From Acephala macrosclerotiorum (Eukaryota > Ascomycota > Leotiomycetes > Helotiales > Mollisiaceae): a stretch of 64,000 nucleotides of DNA. Position 1 is the first letter of the stretch. Every line of letters begins with the position of its first letter. Below, in pieces: positions 35,351 to 46,864 of the stretch. The position numbers were made by a program, and so were the translations under genes. The stretch covers positions 1 to 64,000 of the forward strand of contig MU119254.1 of assembly GCA_014904845.1 (NCBI GenBank). Direction: 5' to 3'. A model generated the notes under the pieces. The model worked only from the letters and a program-made list of their open reading frames with translations. It ran no database searches and was not told the DNA's origin.

Positions 35351-37378
35351 TCAAATGAAAACAATCTCGTCGGTCATCAATTCTGAAGTCCAAGGCTCTG
35401 ATCCTCTTTCAGGCAATTTTGTGATTCCTACTCGCTGGCAAAATTCTTTATTTGTCTCATTTTGAGTTAGGATCAAGCCAAGGTGGATCCTTCCAAGGCT
35501 CAACATGTGGTACGTTCTAGTTTCGTTTAGACTGATATCCCAGATTATTTCAAATACTTGATTTCCGATGTACCACCCCTTATTGGACTTTCGTGATTTT
35601 AGAGGTGCTATCTTGCCTTCTAGTCTCATGAAGGCAGCCGTGAGAGAACCGTTCGGATCGGCCCCCGCGGGCTCGACTCTGATTTCGAGTACCCAGAGTA
35701 GGTTTTCGCATTCGGGGGACGGGTCAATCGGCCGAAAATCGTCCGTTCCCCCACGGTCAAGCAACAAAGAATAGCTGATGGGAGCACTTCCGCTGCCCAT
35801 GACCAGGATGGGCCATGGCTTTTGGTTAGAAATGCTAGAACTTGAGAAGTTGCCCCAGGGCCACACCAGCACAGACCACGAACCAAGTCTCCCACTCAAA
35901 GGCCAGCCACGTTACCGGTCTTTCAGGAGACAAATATACTCGCTAGCGAATCCCGAGATTGCTGGGAATATATCGGTTTCAACCGATAACTTTCGTCTGG
36001 AATATCTATCCCTTTACCATTTCGAGCCAACGACCGTACTGTTTTTTGAGGAACAAGTGAAGATGATTCTAGCCATTCAGCTCCGCCGTTGCGAGTATAG
36101 ATGGGATCCATACAAAGTCTTATTGTCGAGTTTCGCTCCCAAGACCCTTTCGGTTTCAACTCGTAATCGTCATATTTGTGCCTTAAGCTGAGATTTCCGA
36201 TCCCACGAGCTTCCCGGCATTCGAAATGCATGGTATCTTTAGTGAAATACAGTATCCGAGGAGATAGTTCTCGTTCCTGAAGTGTCCAGCCTCTTCGATT
36301 GAAAGGACTAGCCTCCAAAACTTTGTCCCATAGCTGGACCGTGGGCTTCAGAAGCATTCCAGTATCGCTATCGTCTTTGCTCCAACTCCTCAGTACGGCA
36401 TATCCTTCTGGCGCTTGAATGAGACCGCCATGACAATCCTTGGAGTCCGCGGCTGCAATCGTGCATAGACAATTCGAGTACACCTTTCCCATCAATACCG
36501 ACTCCCGCTGCCAATCCTCTAAAGAGTCCTGGATGATGCAGAGAGAATCGATCCAAATATATCGCACCCCAAGCTTTCTTGTGGCCTTGATGGCCTCACT
36601 GAACGTTTTCGGGAGTGCCTTTAATGGAATCTTGGCTAGGCGATTTCGTAAAGCCATGCTTCTTGTGGGTTGCATGTTGCGGCACCACAACCCCAGCAGT
36701 GGCTCAGAGCTAGATATCCACCGTCTTGCAGGGCAATGTTTTTGGTTTCGATTAGCCCGGATGCAACACCCTTTTGGCCAACATCTATGAGCCTTGTCGG
36801 CTTGAAAACTGCATCATATCAAACATGGCAAGCTGTATATTCAGCCTCGCATTGGCTCATCCAAGATTGAATTTTGGCAAATCTCAAGTCGCTCATCATA
36901 GAAGTACTGATGAAATGCCGCTCCTCTGGCTCCGATTAGCACATGAACGTACGTGGAGAATGATGAGCGAGTTATGTGGACTAACCGGAAATTTCTATAT
37001 CAAAGAGACACTCATAAGGAGTTCCTCTAATTCGAAAGATCATCCTTGCAAATGATTTTTTTTTTTTGCTAGGCAATTCCTCCCCAGGTTGTTCGGATAC
37101 TTGGAGGCACGGAGGTATCCCGACACCCTTTCAAGTTCATAGTACAGCTAGTTCGACCTTGGGACTGGGGAGAGGATTAACATCTAGCTATTTAACAAAA
37201 GGCAAGAATCGCAACCTTGCATCGCTGAGGCATCCAGAGCCAGGAGAGAAGGATAGTGAAAATAAAAATCCGAGTGGCAGTTGTAGCGGTTGAAGCCTTT
37301 TTTTTGATCCCAGCTGAACAGATTTGCGATAATGTTCTCGCACATCCTACAGGGGCCATTTTTGGTCGCTCGCTTCAA
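35351..37378 (-). pseudogene. HET-domain gene relic
   Basis: Translating successive frames on the minus strand gives a full HET order: an N-terminal Cys-rich block (HYPSLLALDASAMQGCDSCL, exon near 37378-37184); then SWMSQCEAEYTACHV; then KPTRLIDVG and YLALSHCWG (about 36800-36690); then RYIWIDSLCIIQD and RRGWTLQERELSPRILYF (36690-35923); then the C-terminal LSLGRIHLGLILT (end 35351). Damage: an in-frame TGA at 36821-36819 between the CHV and KPTRLIDVG blocks, a one-base shift just after the CWG motif, a TAA near 35905, and a shift around the WSWA motif. It is dead beyond doubt unless several errors coincide. Confidence 0.85.
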
Positions 37379-38107
37379 GGCCGTTCGTATTTATTGGTTG
37401 GAATAGAGAAAAAGTTGCGCCTGATCGCTCGTGTTCTTTGATGCTGGACGGCTGTTCGTGCAGGCCGATGGAAGTTGAGGAGAAGATATCAGCCGTAGCT
37501 CATACTATAATAAGCGAACCTTTATCACGGGGCCCTGCATACGCCTTCATTTACTTCACGGATGAGAATGCAACAATCAGGCACCCCTGGGGTACTCTCA
37601 CGGGAGCCTCGACATACAGAACCCCAAACGTTAGTCCGATGCAACCTCCGAAACATAGAATTCTCGAAACGCAGACCCTTTCAAAACTAAATTTGCCAAA
37701 GTGCGAATAGTCCAACTCATAAGAACCCGAAACTTAAAATCACAAAGTCCTAAAGACTTTCAGAACATACATTTCTTCCCTGAAAACGACCTCGAAATAC
37801 TAAAGAAGCGACCCCCCCCCCAACGAGCACCCACGAGATCTGCCCCCCGTCACAATAAGCGAGAAACCCCGCCAATATCTTAACATCGGGAGGCTCCTCC
37901 TGTCCCCACTCGGACGGCAACTAACGGTGTAAAAGTAATTGATAGGTACAGATGTCGATGTACAATTTGACGTATAATGATTCACCAAAACCGCTAGCGG
38001 TAGATCAGATTCGGGTTCTAGTCTCTATTTGCTGTCACTTGCTATTGATATCAGTCTTTTATCGCGAGTCGCTGCGAAATCTGGATATAATATTTTGAGG
38101 CATTTTT
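37379..38107. other. Intergenic region
   Basis: Short chance frames and a 9-C run near 37812. Nothing recognised. Confidence 0.45.
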
Positions 38108-38435
38108 ATGAGTTCCCCATTTCCATTCCCGCACATCCAAAGAGAGAAGAACATTAACAAGTACTTCAGAAAGACAAACATGATGGTGCGCCCAGATGAC
38201 CAGCGACAAGGACTTGGACGACTTCTCACGGAAAAGCGTCATGAGATTGCTGGTGAGAGAGGTGCGGCTACCTATGTGCGCGTGCGGCCTGGGGCAGTGG
38301 GGTTAAGATGGGCACGAGGCGTTGGAGATAACTGATTTTGATTTATGCGACTATGGAGTAGAAGATGGGAAGACTGCTGTGTTTATTATGCGAAGAGATG
38401 CCGGTGCGAAGAACCAAAGAGGGATATTAGATTAG
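38108..38435 (+). pseudogene. GNAT acetyltransferase C-terminal fragment, frameshifted
   Basis: The frame from 38108 contains VRPDDQRQGLGRLLTEKRHE, where QRQGLG is the acetyl-CoA-binding Q/RxxGxG/A motif of GNAT N-acetyltransferases, then ATYVRVRPGAVGL. The frame then shifts near 38310. The +1/-1 frame continues with HEALEITDFDLCDYGVEDGK and TAVFIMRRDAGAKN to a stop at 38435, which is the usual C-terminal strand pair. The N-terminal half of the fold is absent upstream. It is a truncated, frameshifted relic. Confidence 0.6.
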
Positions 38436-38532
38436 AACTAAGTTTGCGGAGGGAAGTTCTGAATTCCATCACAATGGGAGGATATGGATCGGGAGATGAG
38501 CGGCCATCGACGGAACAAACATAGCTCATGCA

Positions 38533-40447
38533 CTACTGTCCGCTGTCCATTCTAAGGCCAGCTCTATCAAACTGACCACCGACTTTAACCAACCAATCTC
38601 TGTACGCTGCCACGATTGCGAACGGAACCAGGCTCCTATCATCGACACCGACCCAGTGATAGGGCATGGGCAGACCATCTCTCGTATCGGCGATATAGCC
38701 TTCACTCTCTTTGATACACATATCGAGACGTTTTCTTCCATGACCGAAAGATGCCGTGCGCATGATTACCCTCTCATCGGACTCTCTGGACCATTTCTTG
38801 TTCATGAGAGCTTTGGCTTGATCATCGTCCAAACCTCGGGTATCGTAGACTTGGAGGAATGGTTCTTGAACACGGTCGTTCGTGAACAAATACATATTTC
38901 CAATGTCCATCCCCAGCCCGTGGATATGCATATGGGGGTTGGCATTAGTCGTATTGCTGAAGGTTCCTTTCTCCATAACAGTGTATGAGATTGGTTTGAA
39001 GGTTGGCTTATACTGGTCATAGTTTCTGAAGTCGTATGCAAGCCATTTGTTCGCGACATCGGTGTCATTGAGCTTCAGCAAACGCCATGCTCTATTCTCG
39101 ATGTCGACATCAACGGCGACATGTTTTGTTCTGACAGTACCGCCGGAAAGCCTGTAGAAGTATTCAAAAGTCGAGGCGTTGCTGCGGAAGTTGGGTTGGA
39201 AGCGAGCAGCTAAATAGAAGTCGTGGGCGTCCAAGTTCGGACTGAAGCTGCGAAACTTGAAACGGGAATCGAACCCGAAATAACCTACATGCGGGTGAGT
39301 TCATCGCCCCAAGGAGTTTCGCATAGTAAAAGCATACCTGAGTCCATATCTACTCTTGTTTCGAAGCCTTTGCATGAGTCCTTCATTTGGTTGTACCACG
39401 CAATATCTGGGCCGGCAGCAAATCTACAAACAATTAGCAAAGCAACGAGTCACATGCCGCGAAACTTTAGACGTACCCGATTATTGGATATACAAACAAC
39501 CCAGCGAACATTACTAGTAGCAAGCCACCACCAAAGTACTTGGTCAGTAGCTTGCGTTTCGTTTTGCTCTCAGTAGAACTCAAATTCAAGGCTTCACTCA
39601 AGAATTTCGTCAAGTTGAGCCAAAGGAAAGCCAGACCAACGGCAGAGAAAAATAGATATACAGAGGCTGAGATACAGAGGCCAACTATCTCTCCAGACGC
39701 TCCGTCTTTGTGGAAAGAGGGATAATTGTAGGGCTCTGTCCACCATTTGATGTGGAAACGAAGAAGTACACTCGAAAGGGCGTACACCACAACCACTACA
39801 ACAAGCGGAACCACGATTTTCACACCGCATCCAGTGTTGTTGCCTCGCCATCTGTCGCACAACTTTGACCAAGCTGTCGGCTCTCTTTGAAAAATCTCTG
39901 GGGGCGGTGGAGGTAAGGAGGCACATTGGCGCGAGCAAGGAGCGCTGCAGGGTCCTGGATGACATTCTTTCCGGCAAGTCTTCATTTCTCCATGAGCACA
40001 AGTCGTGCGGCGAACACAGTAGCGAGTGCATGCTTCTGGTTGAGCACCGCACCAGCACATTGCTCTCCTGAGTCGTGCTTGGGGCTTACGGCATGTTGGG
40101 CACTGCCAGTCGTCCGAGAGAGAGCCATAGAGCGCTTGAACACATTGGAAATGGAAAATATTGTAGCAATCATGGCAATGCCAGAATCGATATGCCTGAA
40201 TATCCGCCGAGGTGACAGGGTCTATGCATATCGTACAGTCAAGACTGATCATGGCCAGCGGGGTCGACTTGTTTTGTCGAACTCAGACTTACATTCCCTG
40301 ATTAATGTCATGCAGGATTTGATCGCTGCGCTCAAGCTGTGGTCCAAGATTTCCCATCTCGTTTCCATTTTCAAGTTGAGAAGGATTGTCCGCTGCAAAT
40401 CTCGAGTCCGAAGTCGTTATGCGAGAGAGCCATTGTGGAGGGGCCAT
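38533..40447 (-). CDS. RING/NF-X1-like zinc-binding membrane protein (586 aa)
   Basis: Four exons: 40447-40293, 40244-39477, 39423-39338 and 39284-38533. Introns are 48, 53 and 53 nt and every phase closes. The N-terminus is followed by a RING-like domain (LDCTICID...WHCHDCYNIFHFQCV...WQCPTCRK) and a Cys-rich stretch of NF-X1 style (CWCG, TCAHGEMKTCRKECHPGPCS). A Pro run comes next, then three membrane segments (VVPLVVVVVVYALSSVLL; LCISASVYLFFSAVGLAFLW; GGGLLLVMFAGLFVYPIIG). The C-terminal domain of about 280 residues (FAAGPDIAWYNQMKDSC...) is unrecognised and has YFRLSGGT-like strands. By family logic the RING would make it a membrane-embedded ubiquitin ligase, but the C-terminal domain is novel to me. 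The ATG chosen starts MAPPQWLSRI; a longer open frame upstream is less likely. Confidence 0.82.
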
Positions 40448-41089
40448 GGTTGCTTGTTCAGCCGACTCAAACGAAACAAGGAATGAATGCTCGAGAGATA
40501 AAGAAGAGAATTCCGAATTGCGGGTGGACAAATTCATATAAGCCTGCGAAATAAAACGAAAGTTGTGATCGTGGGCGACCACTGACAGTCCGCAATGGAC
40601 GGGCTGCTTCTTTCGTGGCCTCCATGACGCTTCTAAGCCACGAGTTTAAAGAGATAGCTGGGCCCTGTCACTGGACAGCGGACGCTAGGGGCATGATGCT
40701 ATACGAAAGTTTGGTTTCCGCGCGTAGACTCAAACTAAATCTAACAGCAGCGGGAGTACCATGGTTTGAGAGCAGGATATGATCGTCATCTAAATATAGA
40801 TCTGGTATCATCTTGAAAAGAGAGGAATCGGCGATATGAGCGATTGATGACAATCATTCAGTGAGATTATGTCTTGTGGAGAACCCATCTGTGTGAATTA
40901 GCCATGGCATGACAGGGTGGATGGAAAGAAGAGAAGGAAAAGCTGTTCGCGACAAAGCAGGTTTGAGGGTCATGTGACAAGTGGGTCCTGGTGACACCCC
41001 GCGTTTTTGATCCCCCGCAAAACAACTTTTGAACACATCCTTTGCCAACGCCTCTATCTCTCCCATTCAAACATTATTCTTACCACAAC
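40448..41089. other. Intergenic region
   Basis: Promoter side of the RING gene and 3' side of the permease; nothing specific recognised. Confidence 0.5.
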
Positions 41090-42994
41090 CTACTCGTTGC
41101 TCTTGCGACCCTCCAATACCGGTCTGCCACCCGCGTCTCTCACGATCCTATCCATCTCGCTGCTGTCCTTTGGGAGAACTAGATTCAAAAACACGCCAAT
41201 GACAGCAGCAACAATGAAAGGCGTCTCGACAATCAAGTTGATACCTTGCTCGAAGCCCTGTAGATGCACATTGGAACCACTATAATCGAGGATTTGGTCA
41301 AACCACGAGGGCTGGACAATGTCAATGAAGCCGATGCCGAGGGATGCAGTCAGAATGAAGCGATTGCGACGCGTCCATGCGATCAACCCCAAGACACGAA
41401 TACCCGCTACCGAGATTGTGCTGTAGAGGAAGACCTGCATACCTCCGAGAACAGAGGGTGGCTATACAATATCAGAATCGCTGATTGGAGGATAAAGAGT
41501 GAAGACAAACCATGCTGCCGAAAACTGCACCAAATTTTCCAAACATACCCATCAGGATCAAGAATGCAGAGGCACACCAACCTGCGCGTCTACTCGCACA
41601 TCCGGTCAACGATATCACACCATTGTTGCCGGCTTGAGAAACCATTGGCAGACCAGTTCCAAAGGCACTGATCAAGCTACCAAGACCGTCGCACAAAATG
41701 CCACCCTGTATTCTGGAGTTGAACTGGGTTCCTTCTATGTCGACATTGGATATCTCGGCAGTCGCCAAAATGTCAGGCATACAACTGACAGCTTCGCAGA
41801 TGAACATGATCAACAATGGCAGAACCAGAGCACCGTCGACCGAGAGCTTGAATGTGTGGACCCAGAGAAACGTCACCGCAGGTGCTGCATCGATATTCTC
41901 TCTGGACCAGTATCCTGTTGCACCCGAGATTGCACATCCGACCGCCAAACCTAAGATGATTGATGCGGATTTCATGAGCGGAGAACCGAATTGCTCGACG
42001 ATAATGACAGTCACGAAGACGCTGAACCCGAGACCGATGAGCTTTGGATCGCCCCTGTGGCATGGGACATTAGCAGATGATAACAAAAACTGCCAGCCCA
42101 AGGAGGACCTACCAAGGCAACGGCTTTGGCGCGCTAGTATTCGGGCATAGTGTATAGAATCCTGTTCCGCCATTACAGTTGCTGGATCCTCCCCAGTTTT
42201 GCATTCCATTGCTGATTAGATATACACCGACAAGAAGCAGCAGGCTTCCGGTTACAATCTTGGGGAAGATCTTGTTCAACTTCTTGGGCGGTACCATTGA
42301 CATGGCAATTTGGATCCATACGGTACACAGCATCGTCCCCAGGATTGCTCCCCAAGCGTCAGGACAAGGCAACTGTGTTCCATCAGCAGCAGTTGGGCAA
42401 GTTCCATTCTTGTATCGCATGCTGGTATAGTTGAAGGCAATTGGCAGGATGTCAAACGTTGGGCCTACAACCGACAGAAGACCCGTGCCGATGAAGAAGG
42501 GCGTTTTCGCGATATGGACTCTGGTAACCTGCAGAGCGGTCGCAATACCGGTAGTGATGAAGGCGGCCGAGACGAGATACTGTGTGATCTCCTGGTCGAA
42601 ATAGAATGCACCGCCAGCAATTGCCAGAGGAGGCGAGACAATCGAACCGATCATGGTGAGGGCATGCTGCAGTCCCAGCAGGATTGTCAACAAGATCGGG
42701 ATTTCGTCGTTGAGCCCATAGAATGGAGCTTCATAGTCCTTGTACTTGCTGTTCAATGGCCAGATATTGGGCGTGATGAGGTACAGGTAGTCCTGGACTT
42801 GTCGTTAGTGTTTATTTGGGACTCAACAGTCAGGACCATACATAATCACCAATCCAACCTTCGCGACTCGTGAAGTAGTGCTTCAAGTATATCCAAGTAT
42901 TCTTCTGTGGCTGTGCGACCTCTCCTGTGGAAGATGAGGCATACTGAACATCTTGCTCATGGCCGAGCCTCTCGACACTGGCTGGAGTCTCCAT
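41090..42994 (-). CDS. Purine permease, NAT/NCS2 family, UapA/UapC-like (582 aa)
   Basis: Four exons: 42994-42842, 42792-42113, 42054-41511 and 41461-41090. Introns are 49, 58, 48 and all close in phase; the third has a GTTTGT donor. Length matches Aspergillus UapA (574) and UapC (580). Seen: the TM1 motif LLGLQHALTMIGS with the conserved Gln-His, the WGDPKLIGLGF block, and the NAT signature region SQAGNNGVISLTGCASRRAG (about 41603-41640). In UapA the signature begins QNNGVIALT; here the position of the substrate-contacting Gln reads Gly. The C-terminus (VLPKDSSEMDRIV) resembles cytosolic tails of fungal members. Family knowledge: plasma-membrane H+ symport of xanthine and uric acid. The changed signature residue means the substrate may differ. 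Confidence 0.93.
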
Positions 42995-43579
42995 CTCACG
43001 AATTTTCAAGGAGGTAAAGATTTCAATTCAGAGTTGAGCCGCTTGACGGACTGAAGTTCCAACATTGCGGAAACTCCAGTTCTTTTCTGACTTTCAATTC
43101 CTCTCTCATCCGCTCTGGCCAAGCTCGATATTCTCCATCAAAAATTTTCTAGAGCTCTATCACGAAGAGTGGGAGGTGATAAGATTCCTGGAGCTCTCCG
43201 GAGCCAATTAGCGTGTTCGAATTGGAGGTGTCGTTAGCTTATCATGTCGGAGTCGCCCGTGGCAGGGGATGGCGGCCTAGAACGCCGAGAATCTGGGGAA
43301 GCCCACGTATCTTCAGGATAAACAAAGTTTGCAAACTTCATGATATCTCGAGTGTCAGACGGAAGGCTCCTATCGTTTTGGAGTTTGATTCTTCTGTTCG
43401 CGTCCGAACAATTGGGTGGTGAATTTGGTGGAGTGATGTCTCCCTCCGTATCCAGTCCCGAATTTCAATTTCCCTTCCGGGCCACCAGCAGGAATCGCCA
43501 CATCCAAGAGAAAGGTTCAAGTCGTGGAAGAAAGTCCTTCATGCTCAACGCTGGCACATCCTCTTCCGAATTCTGATCA
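42995..43579. other. Intergenic region
   Basis: Promoter side of the permease gene; a minus-strand 3' region of the HET relic begins at 43580. No clear element recognised. Confidence 0.5.
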
Positions 43580-45135
43580 TCAAATCAGCACCAAGGTCTC
43601 AGCATCTTCCTCAGTCCAATCGACTGCCTCGCCATACATCACTCCATCTACGAAGCATTTGCCAACAATCTTGTATGTATCCATACCCAGTGGTCTCACG
43701 ACCCAAGGAATACTTGAGCCGTGAATGGTGGCAATGAAATCATCCTTCTTGGCTTGTGCTAGTCCAAGCATAATCCAATGCTTTTGCAAGACGCCAAGTC
43801 TTCTACCTTTGCAATCTCGTCGAACTCTCTTTGATGAACTCCAGCACCCGAAGAGATCCGTCTTTCTCAATACAGCGGCATGTGAAGCCAATGTACACGT
43901 CCTGGACTGACTTTCGATAGTCGATAGGGAACCCAATATCTCTTTCCGGATCTTGAACATATAAATCCTATCTCTCGGATCCTGACTCCCCAAACACCAT
44001 CCAATCTGCCACACCGTAAACGATATAGGAGGTAGAAACCCCGAATTCCGATGAAGATAAAACTGCATCAAATGCTTCACCATCTCGAACACCACTGGCA
44101 ACTTCTCCACTTTCCAGTCCACGTATAAAAGACTTCTAGCGAGATACAGATGAAAGAAATCAAAAGTCATCTGTCCTACAACCACCGATCCCGTAACCTC
44201 ATTCACGCTCAAAATCGCTTCTTGGAAAACCCACAGCCTTGAAAACCACGGCCTATCCAGAAACTCAAAAAGGGCCTTCCATCTCTGATCTGTCTTCGGC
44301 GGTATCTGATCCCTAGCTTGCGGGAACGCAGCAAAGAATATCTCCCGAACGTCATCAGCATCTAAACCTGTCAACTTTAACATAGCAGCTTGGTCGAACT
44401 ACTCTCTATCCCCTTAAAACACCTTATCAAACTAATAGCTTGCTTAGAGGCTTCGTCGTCTTCACCTAGCCAAAGTTTCGTCTTTTCAGCCTGGGTGTAG
44501 ATCCGTCTCATCAGTGCAACCCGCTTCCCCCTTTCCTCGGCATCGTATTGACTTATACATAACTGATCCGTCCATAACAGTCGAGTTGTGTTGCCGACGT
44601 CAGTAGGTGTGTTTGCACCTGAGAATTGAAATAGAACTTCCATGAGTGTTCTTGTCACCATTAGGAACTTGCCATCGCCGATGAGTACGGGCATTATGTC
44701 GTCGAATGAACCCCAAACATATGAGATAGCTGTGTAGGTAGGGTTGTTGTCTAGATTCGCGTGCTCGATTGTGCACGAGAAACGGATTCGTTCTCCTAAT
44801 ACGATGAATTTGCTGGATTTAAATAACCTAATCTCTGATGCTCTAGTGAGATGTTCAAATTTGAAACTTTTGACGTATCTCGACTTGTTTGAATCAGGAT
44901 CGAGAGGGTTGAGCATGATGGATAGGGATTGTACGACAGCGTAGATTTTCCGGGCGTAGCGTTTTCCGATGGCGGTTTGGAGTGTGAGGTCTGACATATT
45001 GCCGTTCTCCGCCAATATCTCCCCCACTGCGTTTGTCCGGGCTTTCTCGTCGAAGGCTCCTTCGTTTTGGAGGAACCAGGTTACGAGGTCTGAGACTGCG
45101 GAAGGGAATGAAGGGCCGAGGTGAGCTTTCATTGT
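43580..45135 (-). pseudogene. HET-domain gene relic
   Basis: From an ATG at 45135 the frame reads through YTAISYVWGSF, LWTDQLCISQYD and RIYTQAEKTKLWLGED to a stop at 44377. A second frame, overlapping by 7 bases, continues with the next HET block (RPWFSRLWVFQEAI). No intron closes the gap, so a one-base shift is likely at about 44380-44400. After DPRDRIY (about 43970) the expected ALLGL-type residues are missing and the reading moves to another frame (VQDPERDIGFPIDYRKSVQD), fitting a small deletion. A further internal loss precedes the C-terminal block IPWVVRPLGMDTYKIVGKCF and the stop at 43580. Motif order is that of a HET protein; the gene cannot make one as it stands. Confidence 0.82.
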
Positions 45136-45460
45136 GAGGGGGGGTTGGTGAGGATTGAGATGGGTTGGGGGCGGTCTTCTGGTGGGAGATTCTCCATTTT
45201 GGAGCAACAAGATCACATTCTTTGATAAATTGAAGAGCGACGGCTCTCAGCCGCGAATGGGGGAAGAAGAGGTGCAGCCTTGTGGCGCTAGGCCTGCAAT
45301 CACTGAAAGCAGAGGGTATTCAAAATATTCAGGCGCACAAAAGACTCTCACTTCACAAGTTCACTTTCAATTCTTTCGATAACCGTGACCTTTAATAATA
45401 GGATTTCAAGGTTCTATTCGGGCTTTGCTGTCAGGTTTCAGACAGTTTCCCGTTCATTGT

Positions 45461-46162
45461 CTAAATGTATCCCAAATGGCCAAAGAAATCCTTCAGCACA
45501 ACCTTCTCCTCAGCTGTCCCCTCAACCTCGACCTTCGTCTGACCTGCTCCAAGGATCACGGAGATCCATCGCACCCATTCATCAGATCTGTTCTCCCACG
45601 CATGCATCGTTCCTCGTTGGAAGATCACATCTCCCGGGTTGCAGAGAGTCTCTTGGATCGGTGTCAAGGTGCCGTCCGTCGCAACGGAAGGAGTGAGCAG
45701 GTGGATGGAGCCGTTCAGGATGATGTTGTAGTCTGTTGACTGCGTGCGATGCTGCAGCAGTTAGTGGTCGATTTATTTCAATCTTCAGCAGAAGACTTAC
45801 CATCGGCACTTTTTGTCCAGGCGCAACATCGCTGAATCTAATATTTGTTCCTTCTGGAAGGACTAGGCCTCCCCTTGGTATTTCTTTCGGTGCAACATCT
45901 CTATTGTTGGAGTCAATCCCTGAATTTCCTATGCGAAATTTAGAACTCTGGTCGTGACTTACGTCCCGTCGTTGCTAGTTGGAATATTTTCATGCGTGAA
46001 GACAGTTCCTCTGTATATTATCCCCGGTAATTCCTCCGTCTGTACAACGTTGTTGACTGACACCTGGACAGCTGGCTCTGGTGTGTTTCCTGCTGCTAAC
46101 CTCGCTGGTAGTGGGGTGTTTGAGGTTGCGATGCGATGAGGTGGTGGAAGTGAGGAAGGCAT
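45461..46162 (-). CDS. Cupin-domain protein (about 175 aa), one splice join unresolved
   Basis: Exon 1 (46162-45963) encodes MPSSLPPPHRIATSN and RGTVFTHENIPTSNDG. A middle exon (ending 45801) encodes RDVAPKEIPRGGLVLPEGTN and FSDVAPGQKVPM. Exon 3 (45751-45461) encodes HRTQSTDYNIILNGSIHLL, NPGDVIFQRGTMHAWENRSD and the C-terminus. The last intron (45800-45752, CTAAC branch) closes perfectly. The first join does not: the GTAAGT donor after GGGAC and the two nearby acceptors give introns of 34-43 nt and a stop in the wrong phase. Either the intron is unusual or there is a one-base change. The fold is a small fungal single-domain cupin (His-x-His-like HRT... and QRGTMHAW metal strands). Substrate unknown. 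Confidence 0.7.
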
Positions 46163-46864
46163 TTTCGGCCGGAATATTATTTTAGCGACTAGATCGGGAT
46201 TGACAATCTTCACGAAAGAAGTGATCTTGAATCCCTAACGTATGTCGCGCTTATATACATGTTATTCAGAAAGTGAAATACTTGTATCACTTGAAGGGGT
46301 CCGTCTGACAGTCTTATTGTCTAGTCCGTGACTCCGTATTACGATATCTCGCTCAGATGGGCTATACCCCAATTTGGAATTTGGTATACGATGACTGCAT
46401 ATGTGCGGACCCCAGTGAGCTTCCCAGTTGGGACATGTCCTAGATAAGTCTTTCCTCCGAACCATGAGTCCAGGAAGTGAGTTTTTCAAGCATGCTATAC
46501 ATTGTGCGAAAGGAAAAGATGCTGTGACGGCCTTCCGTAACTTGGTCAAATCACTAATTGCTGCAATACGAAGGTATTGAGCGGCCGAGCACTAAGCGAG
46601 CGAGTAAAGGGGGAGATGATTCGATTGTGCTAGAACCGCTGCTTGAACATACAACAAAACGGCCAACCACCACCAAAAAGGCGCACCAAATCGCAGAAAT
46701 TCCTCTCGCCAACTTCAACCAAAGACAAACAAATAACAATGCCGCATCGCACACTAAACACTTTTGAGTCCTTCCCCCCATCAACTTGTTGCCGATTGGC
46801 TGGAAATTCATAACGTCATCATGAACGTTGTCGTGATTCGTGAAAGAGACATCCATCATGAATT
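46163..46864. other. Intergenic region
   Basis: Short chance frames only. Probably the promoter of the cupin gene at its left side and the 3' end of the small gene at its right. Confidence 0.5.

Noticed and set aside
39262..39292. T-arm-like CGGGTTCGATTCCCG on the minus strand, with GCGAAAC upstream and GTTTCGC downstream, suggesting a tRNA
   Set aside because: Six extra bases separate the T-stem from the supposed acceptor strand, no proper anticodon stem forms, and the sequence is the start of exon 4 of the RING gene with good splice and phase support.
43580..44383. Second independent gene starting with ATG at 44383
   Set aside because: Its sequence continues the HET domain from the preceding frame with a 7-base overlap; it is the same gene after a frameshift, not a new one.
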